Notes: a model not told the origin generated them from the letters alone. A stretch of DNA of 64,000 bases from Phyto melanocephala (GCA_941918925.1 OW799234.1:9267001-9331000); one strand, 5' to 3'. Shown: positions 44,797 through 58,800, counted from the stretch's first letter. Made by a program: numbers and translations.

Positions 44797-45235
44797 CACG
44801 CTCATACTTTTTTATGACCCAATTAAACACTGTACCAAGGGTTTTAGTTGTAGATTTAATATACTACAGGCAAACAATGAAACAACAAACAAAAAGAACC
44901 CCTACGGTGATTCATAGGAAAGCGAGTTTTCCTAGTGTGTGTGTAAAATGCACATAAACGGAATACAAAGTATTGTTCCCTCAAAAGGAATAAAAGAAAA
45001 TGCCTTAAAAAATATCGTATGATTTTTACCAAAAAATCTAGTAACAAAATTTTTTTTAAATTCTTAGAATATGTAGGTATACATATGTATATGTATGTAA
45101 GTATATAATAAAACAATATCCAAATAATTGGGAAAATTTTAAATCTTATTGAAATCAATTGATTGCATGTAGAATTCTTTTATAAATATAACAAACAAGT
45201 TTTTATTTAAAAACTAAAATAAAACTGTACAAAAA
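44797..45235. other. Spacer between DNase II and ESF1
   Basis: Contains the DNase II upstream region and the 3' flank of ESF1, with a probable ESF1 poly(A) signal (minus-strand AATAAA at 45202-45207). No further gene was seen. Confidence 0.5.
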
Positions 45236-48030
45236 TCATTTGCCTTGTTGATTCATTTGTATTTTACGTTTCAGACTCTTCACTAGCATAGCACTTTCAA
45301 TATGTTTTTTAGGTTTTTTATTAGCACTTTCATCTGCAGAATTATTTTGTAAATTTGTTGACTCGCTTTTCTCATCACCATGCCTTCGTTTCAGTTTTTC
45401 GTGTATTAATTGCTCCATGGCTTTAGTTTTTTTAAAATGAGGATCTGTGGGATCAATATTAAATTCGTGGGAGCTGAAAACCGCCTTGAAACGTTGATCA
45501 TTTACATTTAATTTGAAATTATCTTCTTCGAGCTTTTGTGAGTCTTCTCTGGCCGTTTTAGACTTCTTCAACTGTTTTCTGCGTTTCTTTTTTGATTTGG
45601 ACTCCTGTTCACTTTTAAGTATTTTTTCTAAACTGAAATGTTGTTTGTCATCTTCTTCATTATTATCGTCTAACAGTAATTCCAATTCTCTGGCCTGCTT
45701 TTCATCTTCTTCCTCTTGTTCTGCTTTTAATTGTTTTTGTTTTTTATGTTTTTCTTTGAGTTTACTTTTAGGATCTACAAAATCGCCATTAGCAAATTCT
45801 TCTGCAAAATATGGATCGTTTATATCTACATCATCGGGTATTGAATCGATTTCAGATTCTGATTCATGCTCATTAGTAAGCGATTTCTTTTTCTTCCGTT
45901 CCTCTTTGCGTTTTTTATTTTTTTCGGCACGTTTCTGTAACACCCTTTCTATAGGTGTTAAATTTTGTAGTTTCTTTTTATTTTCCTCATCTTCGCTTTC
46001 TTCAAAGGCATTTGTTTTGTCATTTTCAACCTCCCAAGAGAATTCCATTTCATATTTCTTTTTTTGTTTTTCTTTTTCTTCCTTCTCGTTAATTTCCACC
46101 AACAAAGCTTTATATTTGTTAATGATTTCATCTTTTTTCTTGGACTTTTTCTTTGGTTTTTCCTCTGTTCTTGTTATTTCTGTTGTTTTAGACTCTTTTT
46201 TATCTTCTTCTTTATCTGATTTACCATCCAGGTTATCATTTTCTTCCTCTTCCGCCTCCTCTTCATCTTCTTCACTGCTATAGGCCACTATTTTACGTAA
46301 ATCTTTATCACTTATTCCCTCTAATTTACCAGCTGACAACTTATCTCCCAATTCTTTCCTGTCTACTGCAGTCTCATCCCAAGTTAAATCTACTTTAGCC
46401 TGTTGTAAAGCTGTAGTGGTAAACTTTCTGGGCTCATAGTTGTTTGAGTCTGGCATTTCATGGCATACATCTGAAGGCTCATCTTCGTCAAACGATGTAT
46501 CATCAGGTATAAATCTTAAATCCACCTTGGTAGCAGAACTTTCATATTCTATGCCATCACATTCCTGATAGATTTTATCTGCCGTAGTCACGGAGTCACA
46601 TTCTACCACAGCATAATAGTATCGCAAACGATTAAGTTGATATTGACGCAACTTCTCCATGTGATAGTCATCCCCTTCACCAGCATCACTATCTTGTTCT
46701 TGTACTAATTCGTCTTCACTATCAGATCCATCTGATGAATGCTCTTCTCCATTCTGCTCCTTAGCGCAGGTATCCTAAAATATTTAGTTTTTATGAATAA
46801 TGATAAATAAAAATATATAATGTAATTTATTTACTTGCTAAAAACTTTCCCTTTTTCTGCCATATTTTACCATCAATTCTTTTTATACAAAACATGCAGT
46901 GAACGTTATTTTTATAAAAATCTTTTTGTTATAAATAACTGTAGAATGTAAAGAAATCTAAATGCGTTTAGGGTCATTTTGCAACTTGACGTTAGTTAAA
47001 AGGTATTATTTTGGCGGACAAATAAACAGTTTATAATTATTGAATGAACTTGTCTTTAACTTTAGTAATTTTTCGGGTTCAGTGTTCATTAACATAAAAT
47101 ATTGATTTATATTATTGTTTGGAAATAAATAAAAACTATAGTTTTGACAGTAAACGAAAGATTTTCAAAACTTACCTTATTTATATCTTCTTTTCCCAAG
47201 CCCACTAATTCTGGGGGACCATGTAGTTCTTCCTCTTTTATACGTTCTTTGCCAAATTCTGAGGGGTAAATTTTTACACTTAAAACCGATCCGCCTGGTG
47301 GCAAAAAGGAAGTAAATAACACCATTAAATCTACTGCTCTCACTCGATCCCAATCCATATTGCAAACGGCTAAACGTTTGGTAGATTCTTCTGTAGTCTC
47401 AGCATCATTAGCCAATTCGCCCCATACATGATCTATGTACATTTCAGGGTCTTCCTCTTCGGAAGATTCATCATCTGACGAGGAATCTGTTACTAAACGA
47501 CCCTCTCCTCTGGCATAATCTATATTGGGATCTACTAAGCGTTCCCGCAAAGTTTTAGGAACCTCTTCACCATCACTGCTTAAAGCATCATTTTCAAAAT
47601 CACTGTCTTGCTGTATTATTGCCTTTTCCTCTTTCTCCTTTTCATCTTCCTCATCAGAAGTAACACTAGCAGCATCATCTTCACCACTTTTTTTATCTTC
47701 TACTTCACTTTCATCCTCACTTGAATTCAAGTCATAGTACTTTTTCAAATCCTCGGCATTCGATTTGTTTACCCGGCGGCCGTACTTGTCTACAGTATAC
47801 TTCACTTTGAATTTATCATTTGTGAACATGCCCTGGAAACGCTTATCAATTTTTACTTTTCTTTGATGTTTTGGCAGACTTTTGAAGCGAGGATCCGATA
47901 CCAAATGTTGAAAACGTTCATCCTGCCAAATGCCACTTGTTGGTTTTGAGACATTATCTGCAACTGACTTTTGCTGATCTCTTATTTCATGTTTAAGCTT
48001 TTCTTTTTTATTTAATTTATCTTTAGCCAT
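45236..48030 (-). CDS. Esf1: ESF1 homologue, nucleolar pre-rRNA processing factor
   Basis: Nucleolar protein needed for early 18S rRNA maturation in the small-subunit processome; orthologous to D. melanogaster CG11417, as I recall it. Two coding exons on the minus strand, 48030-47176 and 46774-45236, joined in phase 0 across a 401-bp intron. The 797-aa product is highly charged. The N-terminus has D-E-R-F-Q-H-L-V-S-D-P-R-F and K-V-K-I-D-K-R-F-Q motifs. Acidic Ser/Glu runs flank a conserved central domain (A-V-C-N-M-D-W-D to about residue 400). A Lys/Glu-rich coiled region follows, then a C-terminal NUC153-type motif near residues 718-745 (D-Q-R-F-K-A-V-F then D-P-T-D-P-H-F). It is divergent from mtPAP. 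The intron carries a MITE piece. Confidence 0.92.
46974..47080. repeat. Tourist-like MITE fragment in the ESF1 intron
   Basis: Shares AGGGTCATT, ACTTGACGTTAGTTAAA and CGGACAAATAA with the MITEs at 24446, 55120 and 59995. The right end is missing or rearranged. It lies fully inside the intron. Confidence 0.5.
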
Positions 48031-49305
48031 ATTTGCATATCTTTCACAATTTCTTTAATAATATTTTTCACCAATTCTAAATAATTTTAAAAATTACCAA
48101 ACACAAAACAAAATTCTACTACACACGTGCATCAGAAACCTGTGATGTACAAATTCCACAGCGGCGTCGCACTGTAAAAACATCGGCGGCTCAATAATTT
48201 ATTATATTATTCAATTTTTTTTTTATTAATATATGAAAAAAAATTCCTTTAAAAATACTTTGATAAATAATCAAAACGATTTAAAATTAAACTCAATGTG
48301 CCAAAATGATAATATCATAGATAATAGATCGGTTAGTCATTTCTAGCCGTTTTGCAAGAAACACTGAACTATTAAGTTTATATCAGTTGTAAAAATTAGT
48401 AGTTTATTATAATTATTTGATTGCACATATTTCACTATGACTATTACTGTATTTTTTTTATTTTTTAATTTTATATTAATTACGAAATTCTATATATATA
48501 AATAACATTAATGAAATTATTATTATCACCTTTTTTTAGGCTGACATTCGTTTTTTATAAAATTTGTTTAAAATTTTTGATTGTTTTTTTTTTTTTTGTA
48601 TTAAATTTGACATGAGAGAAGAAAAAATCAGATGGCAAAGGGATCAATATGATGGACCCAAGTGAGCTGTACAACAGCTGACTGCTTTACCTTAATCAAG
48701 GTATATTAACTTCAGGTAGACTTAAGTCCACAGCTGATCATTGTTTTGTTAATACATTTCTCTTCCCAAATGTAAAAATTTGTTTACCTTTTTTTGTTAG
48801 TTTACATACATTGTTTTATACTAGACGTGTTTTTATCATCAATATTTTTCATTTACTAACATTTTGCTACGTTTTTTATCAGCTGTTTAAGTGTTTGTTA
48901 TGACATTTAGAAAGTTTTTTGTAGCAACATAATACGCATAATTAGTGAAAAATGTTGATACTAAGAATACATTCTGGCAACACTATTTAAAATTGTTTTT
49001 TAGCAGTGTTGGAAAAGTTTTTTGAAAGTAAATATTAGCTTTTTACTTTTTTCAAGCTTTACGTAAAATTTAATATGAAAATGTATGAAATGTTAATGGT
49101 TATCTAATTGTAATATTAGTTTTATTTATAAGAAAACTATATTATTATATTGTTTTTATTTATTCGAGCTTAAGATCACTTTTTTTTTTATAAAAATTAT
49201 TCTTTTATTCCGATATTTCGCTACCACATTGGGTAGCTTCTTCAGGGAAAGTTTTTACAATTTATAACAATTAACAATTAAAATATTAAAATTGTTCAAA
49301 AACAA

Positions 49306-49355
<50 letters not shown>

Positions 49356-49801
49356 CCCGCCTTTTTTAAAAATTTGTTTTTGAACAATTTTAATATTTTA
49401 ATTGTTAATTGTTATAAATTGTAAAAACTTTCCCTGAAGAAGCTACCCAATGTGGTAGCGAAATATCGGAATAAAAGAATAATTTTTATAAAAAAAAAGT
49501 GATCTTAAGCTCGAATAAATAAAAACAATATATTAATAAAAAAAGATCGAAGAAATTTACATAATATTTGAAAAACTATATTATTAAATTAAATCAAGAA
49601 AATATTCAATTGTTTATAAATGTAATTCCTAGTGGGTTCAATATCAACAGAAATTGTTAACAGCTGTTAATTTAACCTAAAAAAATTTTAACAGGCGGAC
49701 TTGTGTTGTGCTAAATTAGTTGAGCTTATTTTGGTTTATTAATTAATTTAATAAAACCATAAACAATTTAAGGGAAATTTATGTGTTTTATTACTTAAAA
49801 T
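48031..49801. other. Divergent spacer between ESF1 and mtPAP
   Basis: Both promoters must lie here. The ESF1 start is at the left edge and the mtPAP ATG at the right. No TATA pairing stands out. The 387-bp palindrome at 49146-49532 takes up the part nearer mtPAP. No other coding sequence was seen. Confidence 0.55.
49146..49532. repeat. Near-perfect palindrome with central A41, Penelope-like relic
   Basis: Arms of about 160-170 bp (49146-49310 and 49356-49532) are near-perfect reverse complements around a run of 41 A. Each arm contains CCTGAAGAAGCTACC and GGTAGCGAAATATCGG: a hairpin of GCTACC with GGTAGC between CTGAAGA and GAAA. That is the CUGANGA-stem II-GAAA layout of hammerhead ribozymes found in Penelope-like retroelements, here with one extra A next to stem II. 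Similar single-arm motifs lie near 52290 and 53920. No reverse transcriptase was found. Confidence 0.6.
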
Positions 49802-52800
49802 ATGTATAAAATAGTGAAGCATTGCTGTAATTTAAAAAATTACCCTAAATATGTTTTAAAAGCCAAATATTCCTCAAAGCCGCTTGCTGCATCTTCAGGT
49901 GATTTAAATTAATATAAACAGTGGGCTAATTAAATAATATTACAAAATGTATTAATTTTAGCTTTGAAATTATCCTTTGATGATATTGTTTTTCAACGTC
50001 AACAACAAGCTTCACGCAGTGTGGTAGTCCAAGTCAGTTCTGAAAAATCTTTTCACGAGTTATACAACTATTGCAATGCTTATGGAAACGTAGTGGGAGC
50101 ATATCATTACTGTGTGCGACATGATGATGTTCAACATTATATATTGTTGGAGTATGAAAATAGCCAACAAGCTGCTGAAGCCATATGTTCAGCGGCCTAC
50201 AATGAGGAATTCGTAGGAGTGCCAGCCATATCGCCCTTTTTGTGGTTTAGAGCTTCGGGCAAAAAAGCTTTAAAACAAAAAAATTTAGAGTCTAGTGAAG
50301 TATCTAAGTTAGTTGTTCTTGATGGCAATAATATAATAGACCTCAATGCTTTAAACTCGATCCTAAGAGAGTGCCCTGATATCGAACAGCAATTGACTGA
50401 ATTATATCAACGCACAAAACTAAATGACTTGGGCATTCGTTTAAGATTTCTAGCAGCTTATCAAGTGCAGCAGTCAATATCGGGCATGTTTCCTTTGGCC
50501 AATGCTTTGCCATTCGGCTCTTCAGTTAATGGCTTTGGAAAAATGGGCTGTGATTTAGATTTGATTCTGCGTTTAGATCATGAGTGCAAAGGTCCTGAAG
50601 CTAAAAAGCGTCCTGAATCACGTTTAGTCTTTCATACCAAAGAAAATCTAACCAATGGTCGGTCGCAGACACAAAGGCAAATGGAAAGTATTGGTGATAT
50701 GTTGCAGCTGTTCTTACCGGGTGTTTGCCATGTAAGACGTATTTTGCAAGCCAGAGTACCGATTATAAAATATCATCATGAGCACTTAAATTTAGAAATT
50801 GATTTGTCAATGAGTAATCTGTGAGTATATTTTTTTTAGATATAAATAATAAGTGAAATTTTTTTTCCCATATATTTATTCTATTGAAATGAAAATTGAT
50901 ATGAAATTTTCGAAAAATATTTGTTCCCTTCATTGAACATTTTTAACTTATTTTTCCAATATTTTCAAAATATTTTCTTTAAGAAAAGTTATTGTACGGT
51001 TCAAGGCATATCCATAAGGTATATGCATCGCGGCAACAAACACAACAATAAAAAACACGTGCATTTTGTTTTTGTATATATGCCGGCATATGTCAAACAA
51101 TTTTTTTTATTTTCTTCTCAAATTTGAACAACTTTTAAAAAACTTTATAGCGAAAACTTTTAATTCACGGTTTTGTATTTTTTAACACGCTTTAAACCAA
51201 CTGAATCTGCGAATTATTTATTTTACAATAAAATTTAAAAAATTAAGTTTGACAACTGCAGGCATGACTTTTAAAAAAAGTTGGTAATGCTAAGGCGACT
51301 TCATACAGGTGCACTTATCAGCACATGATGATGGGGAAACATAATGTCTAAATTTGTTGAATTCTCCTTTATTCTATTTATTAATGCAGGAATGGAAGAT
51401 TAGATTTTGGATTCCGAATTAAACATTTAACTTAATTGTGCTTTTTATGATAATAAATTTACCAAATTTATGTATATTTGTTGTGCTTGCACCATTTATA
51501 ATGTGCTTCACAAGCACATATCCTTTTTTTAATAAAATTTTATTGATAAAACATACAAAAACAACTTTTCCATCCTTGTTATACAAACTGGCCTTGAAAG
51601 AAAAAATCCCCTAAAAATTTGCTTTGTTGTATCAATTCGCCGTTGCATATACCTGTATGAATATGCCTTGGTAACGCTTTTAAAATGTATATAAAAAAAA
51701 ACAGTCAGCTGATTGGATACGAGTACCTTATGGATATGCCTTGGTACGGTTCTAAAAAAATTGTCAAACCAATTTTTTTTTTAATATCATATCGTTGGAA
51801 AAGTAATCATTAAATGATTGCTCTCAGAAAAAAGACTTCCATTGAAAAGTGATTCAGTGTTTAAATGGGATTCTTAAGCCCATAACATGTTTCTGGAGAA
51901 AATAAAATATGAGTAAAAATTTAAACTATTGCCTAAAAAAATGCAACTTAAGTCCTAATGATCTCATGGATGCACCCAGAAAATAGAAAATCAAATTCAG
52001 TGCCAATCGAAAGGTTCGCTTCTTGTGGTTATAAAAGTTCTATTAAAAAATCATAATTTTTAAGTGTTGATTACACAATTATTTTAGGAAACGACTAAAC
52101 TAAAAAAAAAACAAAATTTCGAGTAAACTGGCTCAGAAAGTTGTAGGATAGTTTTTTTAATATTTTTAAACAAAATCGCATTGTTGTAGATTTTTGTTTG
52201 GCTTTAGGTCATAAAAATTCAATTTTGTTGTTTTATTTTTAAAGAAAATATTTTAAATTTCTTTATTTATTTTTTTCTTTCCAATATTTCGACCTACTTC
52301 GTTGTTAAAAAAAACATTTTAAGTAAAGGAGATTCATATGTAAAATACTTACCTGAAAAATTTTTTTTAAGTACTCGGTTTAAGATATGCAAAATTTGAG
52401 TTATGTCACTATTTAAGTAAATGAGCGATATTTTCACTAAAGTTTTTTTTTACCCTTTAGAAAGTAGATTTTTAATCTTCTTTGATTTAAATTGAAATGT
52501 TTGTATTTTCAGTATTTATTTTGTATGATTTAATCACTTTGGGAAAATTATTTTCTTTTTTGTTTGTTTGTTTAAATATAGTTTGCAATTTGTTTTATGG
52601 AGTTTTAAAGTTTTTAAAAATTTAAAAGAATTAAAAACCTAATATTTTTGTTTACTTTATTGCTTATATTATTTTTAAATTTTAATTAAAATTAGTAAAA
52701 AAAAAAACTTAAATATAAAAAAATGTTTGTGTGTGCCTAGAAGTTCATTCAGTTTTATGTTGTTTTTTGTATGCAAATGCTCAAAATGTTTAAAAACCGC

Positions 52801-55800
52801 TTAAAATAATAATTAAAATGTGAAGAGAGCTTTTCTACACAACTCTCGGTTTAATGCCTATATGTGCGGGCTTCATCTTCTTCTTTTTTAACGGCCTGTA
52901 CCAAAACTAAGCTCATAACACCACATATAACATTAAGTAGACCCAAGGCCAAAGCTAAAGCCACAATCCAGGCGGTTTTACCCTCAAAGAACCAAGTTAG
53001 GGCATCAACACATCCTATGAAAAAGGCATTGCCACTGACAGTATCGCGACAGGAAGTAGGTAAAGGCTGGCGTAAATCCAAATAGTCCCAGGGGCCAGTA
53101 GCACCACAGCAACCAATATTCTCTTGTATCATATTTAAGACATAGGCAGAATAGGAATATTCCGAGGTACTAACAAAACGTCTAATGCTGATCTGCAGCA
53201 AAGGTTGTAGACTAGAATGCATGGTACTGTACTCTAGAAGTAGAGCAGCTCCAACTATCGAAGCTATAAAACCAAATATTTGTGTCCCTATAAACACAAA
53301 CAAAGCCAAGGTGTTTTCCATAAGGGCACTTAAGCAGCCCAAAAATGAAACAGCCATTAGGATAATGCTAATGGCTATTAAAATATAAACTCCTATATAG
53401 AAAGATTGGGCCTCCAGTATGCGCAGCCATTCATTAAAGCCAGGTTCAGCTCTTAGCCAAACTGTAAGAGCAAACAGTGAAGTAGCTAACATCCAAGCGA
53501 TAATATTAAAACAGAAAAGAGTGTATTTAACACAGCCTATTTGTTTTTCCAAAGTATTTTCAGCGGCCATTTTTTACAGAAAATCAGCCTTGAAGAAAAA
53601 AAAGAGCTAAAAAAAATAAAATTAAAAGAAATTAATTAATTAAAAATTAAAAAAAAATAAAATAAATTAAAATTGTTAAAAACAATAGTTAAGAAAAAAT
53701 CACTTTTTAGCGATTTTTTTTTATTAATTTTTATAAAAAAAAAGTGCAATAAATTTCAACAATTTTAATTTTAATTTGTTTGAAAATTTTAGCTAAAGCT
53801 CAAAAAAGCGTAATTAAATAAATAAAAAAAGAGCTTTTGATGAATGAAACTAAGCTAACTTAAATAATTCAATATTCTTGCCGGAGATTATTGTTTTTAT
53901 AATTTAAGTCAATATTTCGCTACATCATCACCGTCATGAAACGTTTTTTGACGACAACTTTTTTGTGAAAATTAAAAAAAAAAAAACAATAAAAGCTCAT
54001 TTGATTTTTTTTAATAAAAAAAAATATTTCAGTGCAAATTTTTATTTCCTTTTTAGCTGGAATTTATCTTTTAAATCATGTCTTAACACATTTTGTTTGT
54101 GGAAAATCTTTTTTATAACTCTTTTCATTTTGTAATCAAATTGCATATTTTCCTCTCTTATAAATTTCTCATTAAAGCTTTTAAAGCTCATTTTAAGTAC
54201 ATATATATTAAAGGTGTTCACGTCACTGCTTTTTGTCTCGCAAAATGGCGAAAATGCAAAGTTTTCATTTTTAACACAACTTAAATTTTTAATTGAACAC
54301 TACTTATAACCATTGGCGTAACTAGACCGTTCAGAAATTAAAAAAAAACTATTTAAATTAAATATCGATGGTCACAGGTAGAAAGGCTCTAACTCGTATT
54401 TTTTATGAAATTTAGTTTTTTAGTGATTTTAATAGATTTCTCACAAATACACCCTGACACAAAATACTATTTGCAATAGTATCAAAAATAACAGTTTTAC
54501 AAACAATTTTACAATTTTACATGCAGTTTTTATTATGTTTTTGCCTTCTCCTGTAAAGTTACAATTATTTGAGTTAGGGCCTTTCTAATTGTGACCTATT
54601 ATATACATATTTTATATGTATACTGTCAAATTTTCATAGATCTAATTCATAAAAACTAAAAGAGCTTTGTAAGAGGTTTATGAGTCAAATTTCCATAGAA
54701 AACCAGTTTAATAAACTCTTTATAAAAAAACCTTTAATAACTTTAATGAATAAGTCAGATAATATACATATTTTGCCCCCAAATAACAAAATGTGTATTC
54801 GTCCAATTATGACCTATGATTGTCAAGTCCGGTATCAAAAGGCTGCTAAAACGCATACAAAAAAATTGCAAATTATTCAAAATAAAAATTTAAAAATAAT
54901 ATTCCTTTTAGATATCCCACTTATCCTCTACATAGAAACTTTAACTTCAAAATTTTTAATTAAATTATTAATTAAAAATGCAGAACTTCAAATTTTTAAA
55001 TAATTAGTTTTAATAAATAATAATAAAAAAAAAAAAAGATTTTACCCGGCCAGAAAAAAAATGTTTAACTCTTGCCACCCCCAGAAAAAATCTGTAGCCA
55101 CGCAAATGCCCATAACTTAGGGCCATTATTACAACTCGATGTTAGTTAAAGGCAGAATTTTGTCGGACCAATAAATCGCTTCGAATTATAAAGCCTTCAT
55201 TTATTATTGTTTTATCCATTAAATATTATTATTATTATTATTAATAATAAACACAATAAAAAATTTAGGTTGTAATAATGCAAAACTATTTGTCGGGCAC
55301 AAAAAATCCTACCTTAAACTAACGGCAAGCTGTAATAATGGCCCTTAGTGTGTTAATAGGTTCGTTCGAGTACTTTTACTGCACTTTGTAGTAAATGAGT
55401 AATTATTTAGTAAATTGAAAATTTTACTCTCAAAAAGAGAATTTGTCCAAAAAAGTACTCGAACAGACATTTGTAAAAATTCGTAAGATTGAAGCAACAG
55501 CTGATGGCAAATAAATAAAGTTTAATGGGAACTATGTACATACATACATATGTGCAAATATGTATTTAAGTATGTATACCTGCGCCAGATTCAGGCAGTT
55601 CCATTCTTTCATCTGTAGACATTGGTAACTAACTTTATTTCACAAACAATTTAAATTTAATAATATTTTGCACTTTTGTTTGGATTTTCCTTTTTTTTAA
55701 ATATTTTTTCACAAATTGTATACTTTTTGTTTGCTTACTTTTGTTTGTTTACCTTTTGAATCATATGTTTTTTGGTTTTGCTAAATCTTACTACAAGAAA

Positions 55801-58800
55801 TTTCTGTTGTAAAAATTTGCAAATACTCAGTCAAGAACTGTCACTTTTCGCTCTCTATTTGTGCTCTCATTTACTACAAATTTGTGTAAACGAACGCAAT
55901 TTCGTAAAATACAGTAAAAATTTGTACAAATTCGTACAAATTTGTGAGTTCTCGAACGAACCTAATACTACACGACTTACAAAACAGCTGTTTGGCAAAA
56001 GCTAGCGCTTAACTTGTCGTTGTTCTAACAAACAAAAAAAGTCTGCAGCTAAGGCTGTTGGCTGTCGTTGGCTTAAATTTTAATATAAATCATCTTTTAA
56101 GAATAGTGCTTTGTACATTTAAGCTTTTTTCCCAACAGTAAAAGTGGCGACGTGAATACCTTTATTTTGTAGGTTTTTTTTTTAATACATCCAATTTCTA
56201 GTGAATTATTTTTGATTCATTATTTTAATTGCCCTTTTTATTATTTGGTTACAAAAAACTTTTGGTTATTTAAAGATGTTTTTTTTTGTTGTTGTTCTAT
56301 TTCGTTATCAGCGAAATATTTGTAAATATATTTAGCAAATAAACCGCGTTATCTAAATCAACCTGCTTCAATGATGATTAATACGTTACAACAAGAATGG
56401 TGCAACCACTTTTTGTAAATGTTCACTTCAATAGATAAAGACGATTTTATAGATAATTTTCATATAGTTTTTAGTAATTATGTAAAAGGAATTTTTAGAA
56501 GTTAAAAAAAGTTTTAATAATTTTAAATGTTTTTTTGAGGTTGTTTAAAAGATTTACACGCCCATGTTTTGACACTTAGGCAATTTGTAAATTACACATT
56601 TTCAATTTTATATGTTTAATTAAAATTGTTTTAATATATTATTGGTGTATGTTTCGTGTTAAAGCAAAAAATACTTTAATATCATTTATTGGCTCTTTAT
56701 GTTAAAAAAAAATTCAGTTCTCTCTTTAACTTCTTTTTTATTAATTTTTAGCGTATATTTTGAAAATATATTTTTCACCCAAACTAAAATTAAAATACAA
56801 AGTTGTTTTAAAATTTTATTATTTTAATATATTTTTTTCATTAGTCCCCACGTTTTTATTTTATTGCATTTTTTTGTCCAAAAGTTGTTTTTGAAAACAT
56901 GAAAGTATTAATTTTGTTCTATAAACTTTAACTCTAATTTGTTTTTTTATTTTTTTTCTATTTATTTAAATTAATATATTTTTTTTAATTATTCACCTTT
57001 TAAAATATGTTTTATTTTTGAATTCAGTTCTTTTTTTTTACCAGTTTTCTTAACTATATATTCCGTGCTCCACTTTGGATCTAATTTTTGTTTGTTAGCT
57101 TTTGTTCGTTTTTTCGTAACTGTATTTCTTTTGCGTGCCTAATTGTTTAGTTATTGCCAGTTAACCCATTTGATGATGACATTGTTGGTCGTTGTGTTTA
57201 GGTATTCATACTATAGCTTTATGTTTCATTATATTACGATAAGATAAGATATGTAGAGCTTCCAAAAGATAAGATAAGTAAAGTTATTGCTAAATTATAA
57301 CAGGTTTTCTTTCGTATAAAATAAATAGAATAGTAAAGGTAGACAACAGTATACAAAAGTTACACCTGTTAGGGAGAGAAATTTAATGCTTTTCATATTT
57401 CACATTATTTTGTGAATGTAAATAGTTGTCTATGTTCATAATCTATTTTAACTACAAGTTAATAAGTCAGTTATTGCTGTTACTCATATCCGGAATTTCG
57501 GAAGTTTATAAAATTTAAATACATATGTATGTATGTATGTATGTTAACATGTAAATACATTCACTGGTCTACAGTAAAGATTCTCTATTAAAAAAAAATA
57601 TCCCAAAAATTATCATTAAAATAAAAAAAACACACACACATTTACAACACAAATGTTTAATCCTTATTATTACAAATATTTAGGAATTTTCCATGGAATA
57701 AAATATTTTAACTATCATTTATAAAATATTCTGCGAGTATTTTCATACAAATATCTATATATATAAAAGTAAAACTCTGTGTGTGTGTGTTAGCTATAGA
57801 CTCCGAAACTGTAAAACCGATCGGACTCAAACTTTGGCAAGTTGTTGTATACATTCCAGGGAGTGTTTATGGGTGGTAAAAAGTGGGCGGGGCCACGCCC
57901 ATAAAAATTAGTTATCATTTTTAGCTACTTCCACTTGACCGATTTTTCTGAAACTTTGCACACATATTGAACTCTCATGACTATATAATTTTTTTATTAA
58001 AAAAGTCGGCGGAGCTATCATAACTATACAGTTTCGTGATTAGAAAAATGGGCAGTGCCACGCCCATTAAAAAAAGTTATAATTTTTAGCTTTTTGCACT
58101 TGATATTCAATTGAAATTCAGAATGCATTTTTATTCATTAAGGGGCATAGCAACGCGCGCCGTGCTTTTCTAGTTTACAATAAAATGTTTATATAACTGC
58201 ATTGTTTAATACATACTGTTAATAGGATTGTAAAAAAAAACTGTAAAATATTTTTTTTTAAATTTTTATGATGTTGTAATCAGCGATTTAGAATACAAAA
58301 CATCACTTCTTTGAATTTTTTTCTGTCTGTCTGTCTGTATTTCTTTCTGTTTTCCTAAATTCAATTGACTTGAAAACTACTAGATGGAATTTAATATGAA
58401 AGAGCAATGATCCCTGGGTTAACATCAAGGCATATTTATTCATCAGGTAATTGCAGTTCGGAGAGAATTTTTTTGTTTATATTTTTTATGTATGAAGTTT
58501 GACATTTGAAATAAATTAGAAAAGAGAGAAAATTGTTTTTTATTTATGCATTTTGACAGCTGAAATTTGAAATAAGTGAAGAAACAAATAATCAGCTGAC
58601 GAATCAAGAGTACCTGATGAATAAATATGCTTTGGGTTAACATATAGGATACTTTTTATCGCAAGATAATAACTTATTTCTAACAAAACGAGTAAGAGTG
58701 CTATATTCGGCCATGCTGAATCTTATATACCCTTCACAACGTGTAGTCACGCAATAACAATAGTTTGTATCACCATTTATCTCATATGAAATACGTACAT

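Noticed and set aside
45513..46283. 256-codon Ser-rich frame on the plus strand
   Set aside because: Antisense shadow of the Glu/Lys-rich region of ESF1; codon complement of GAA/AAG/GAT runs, no domain.
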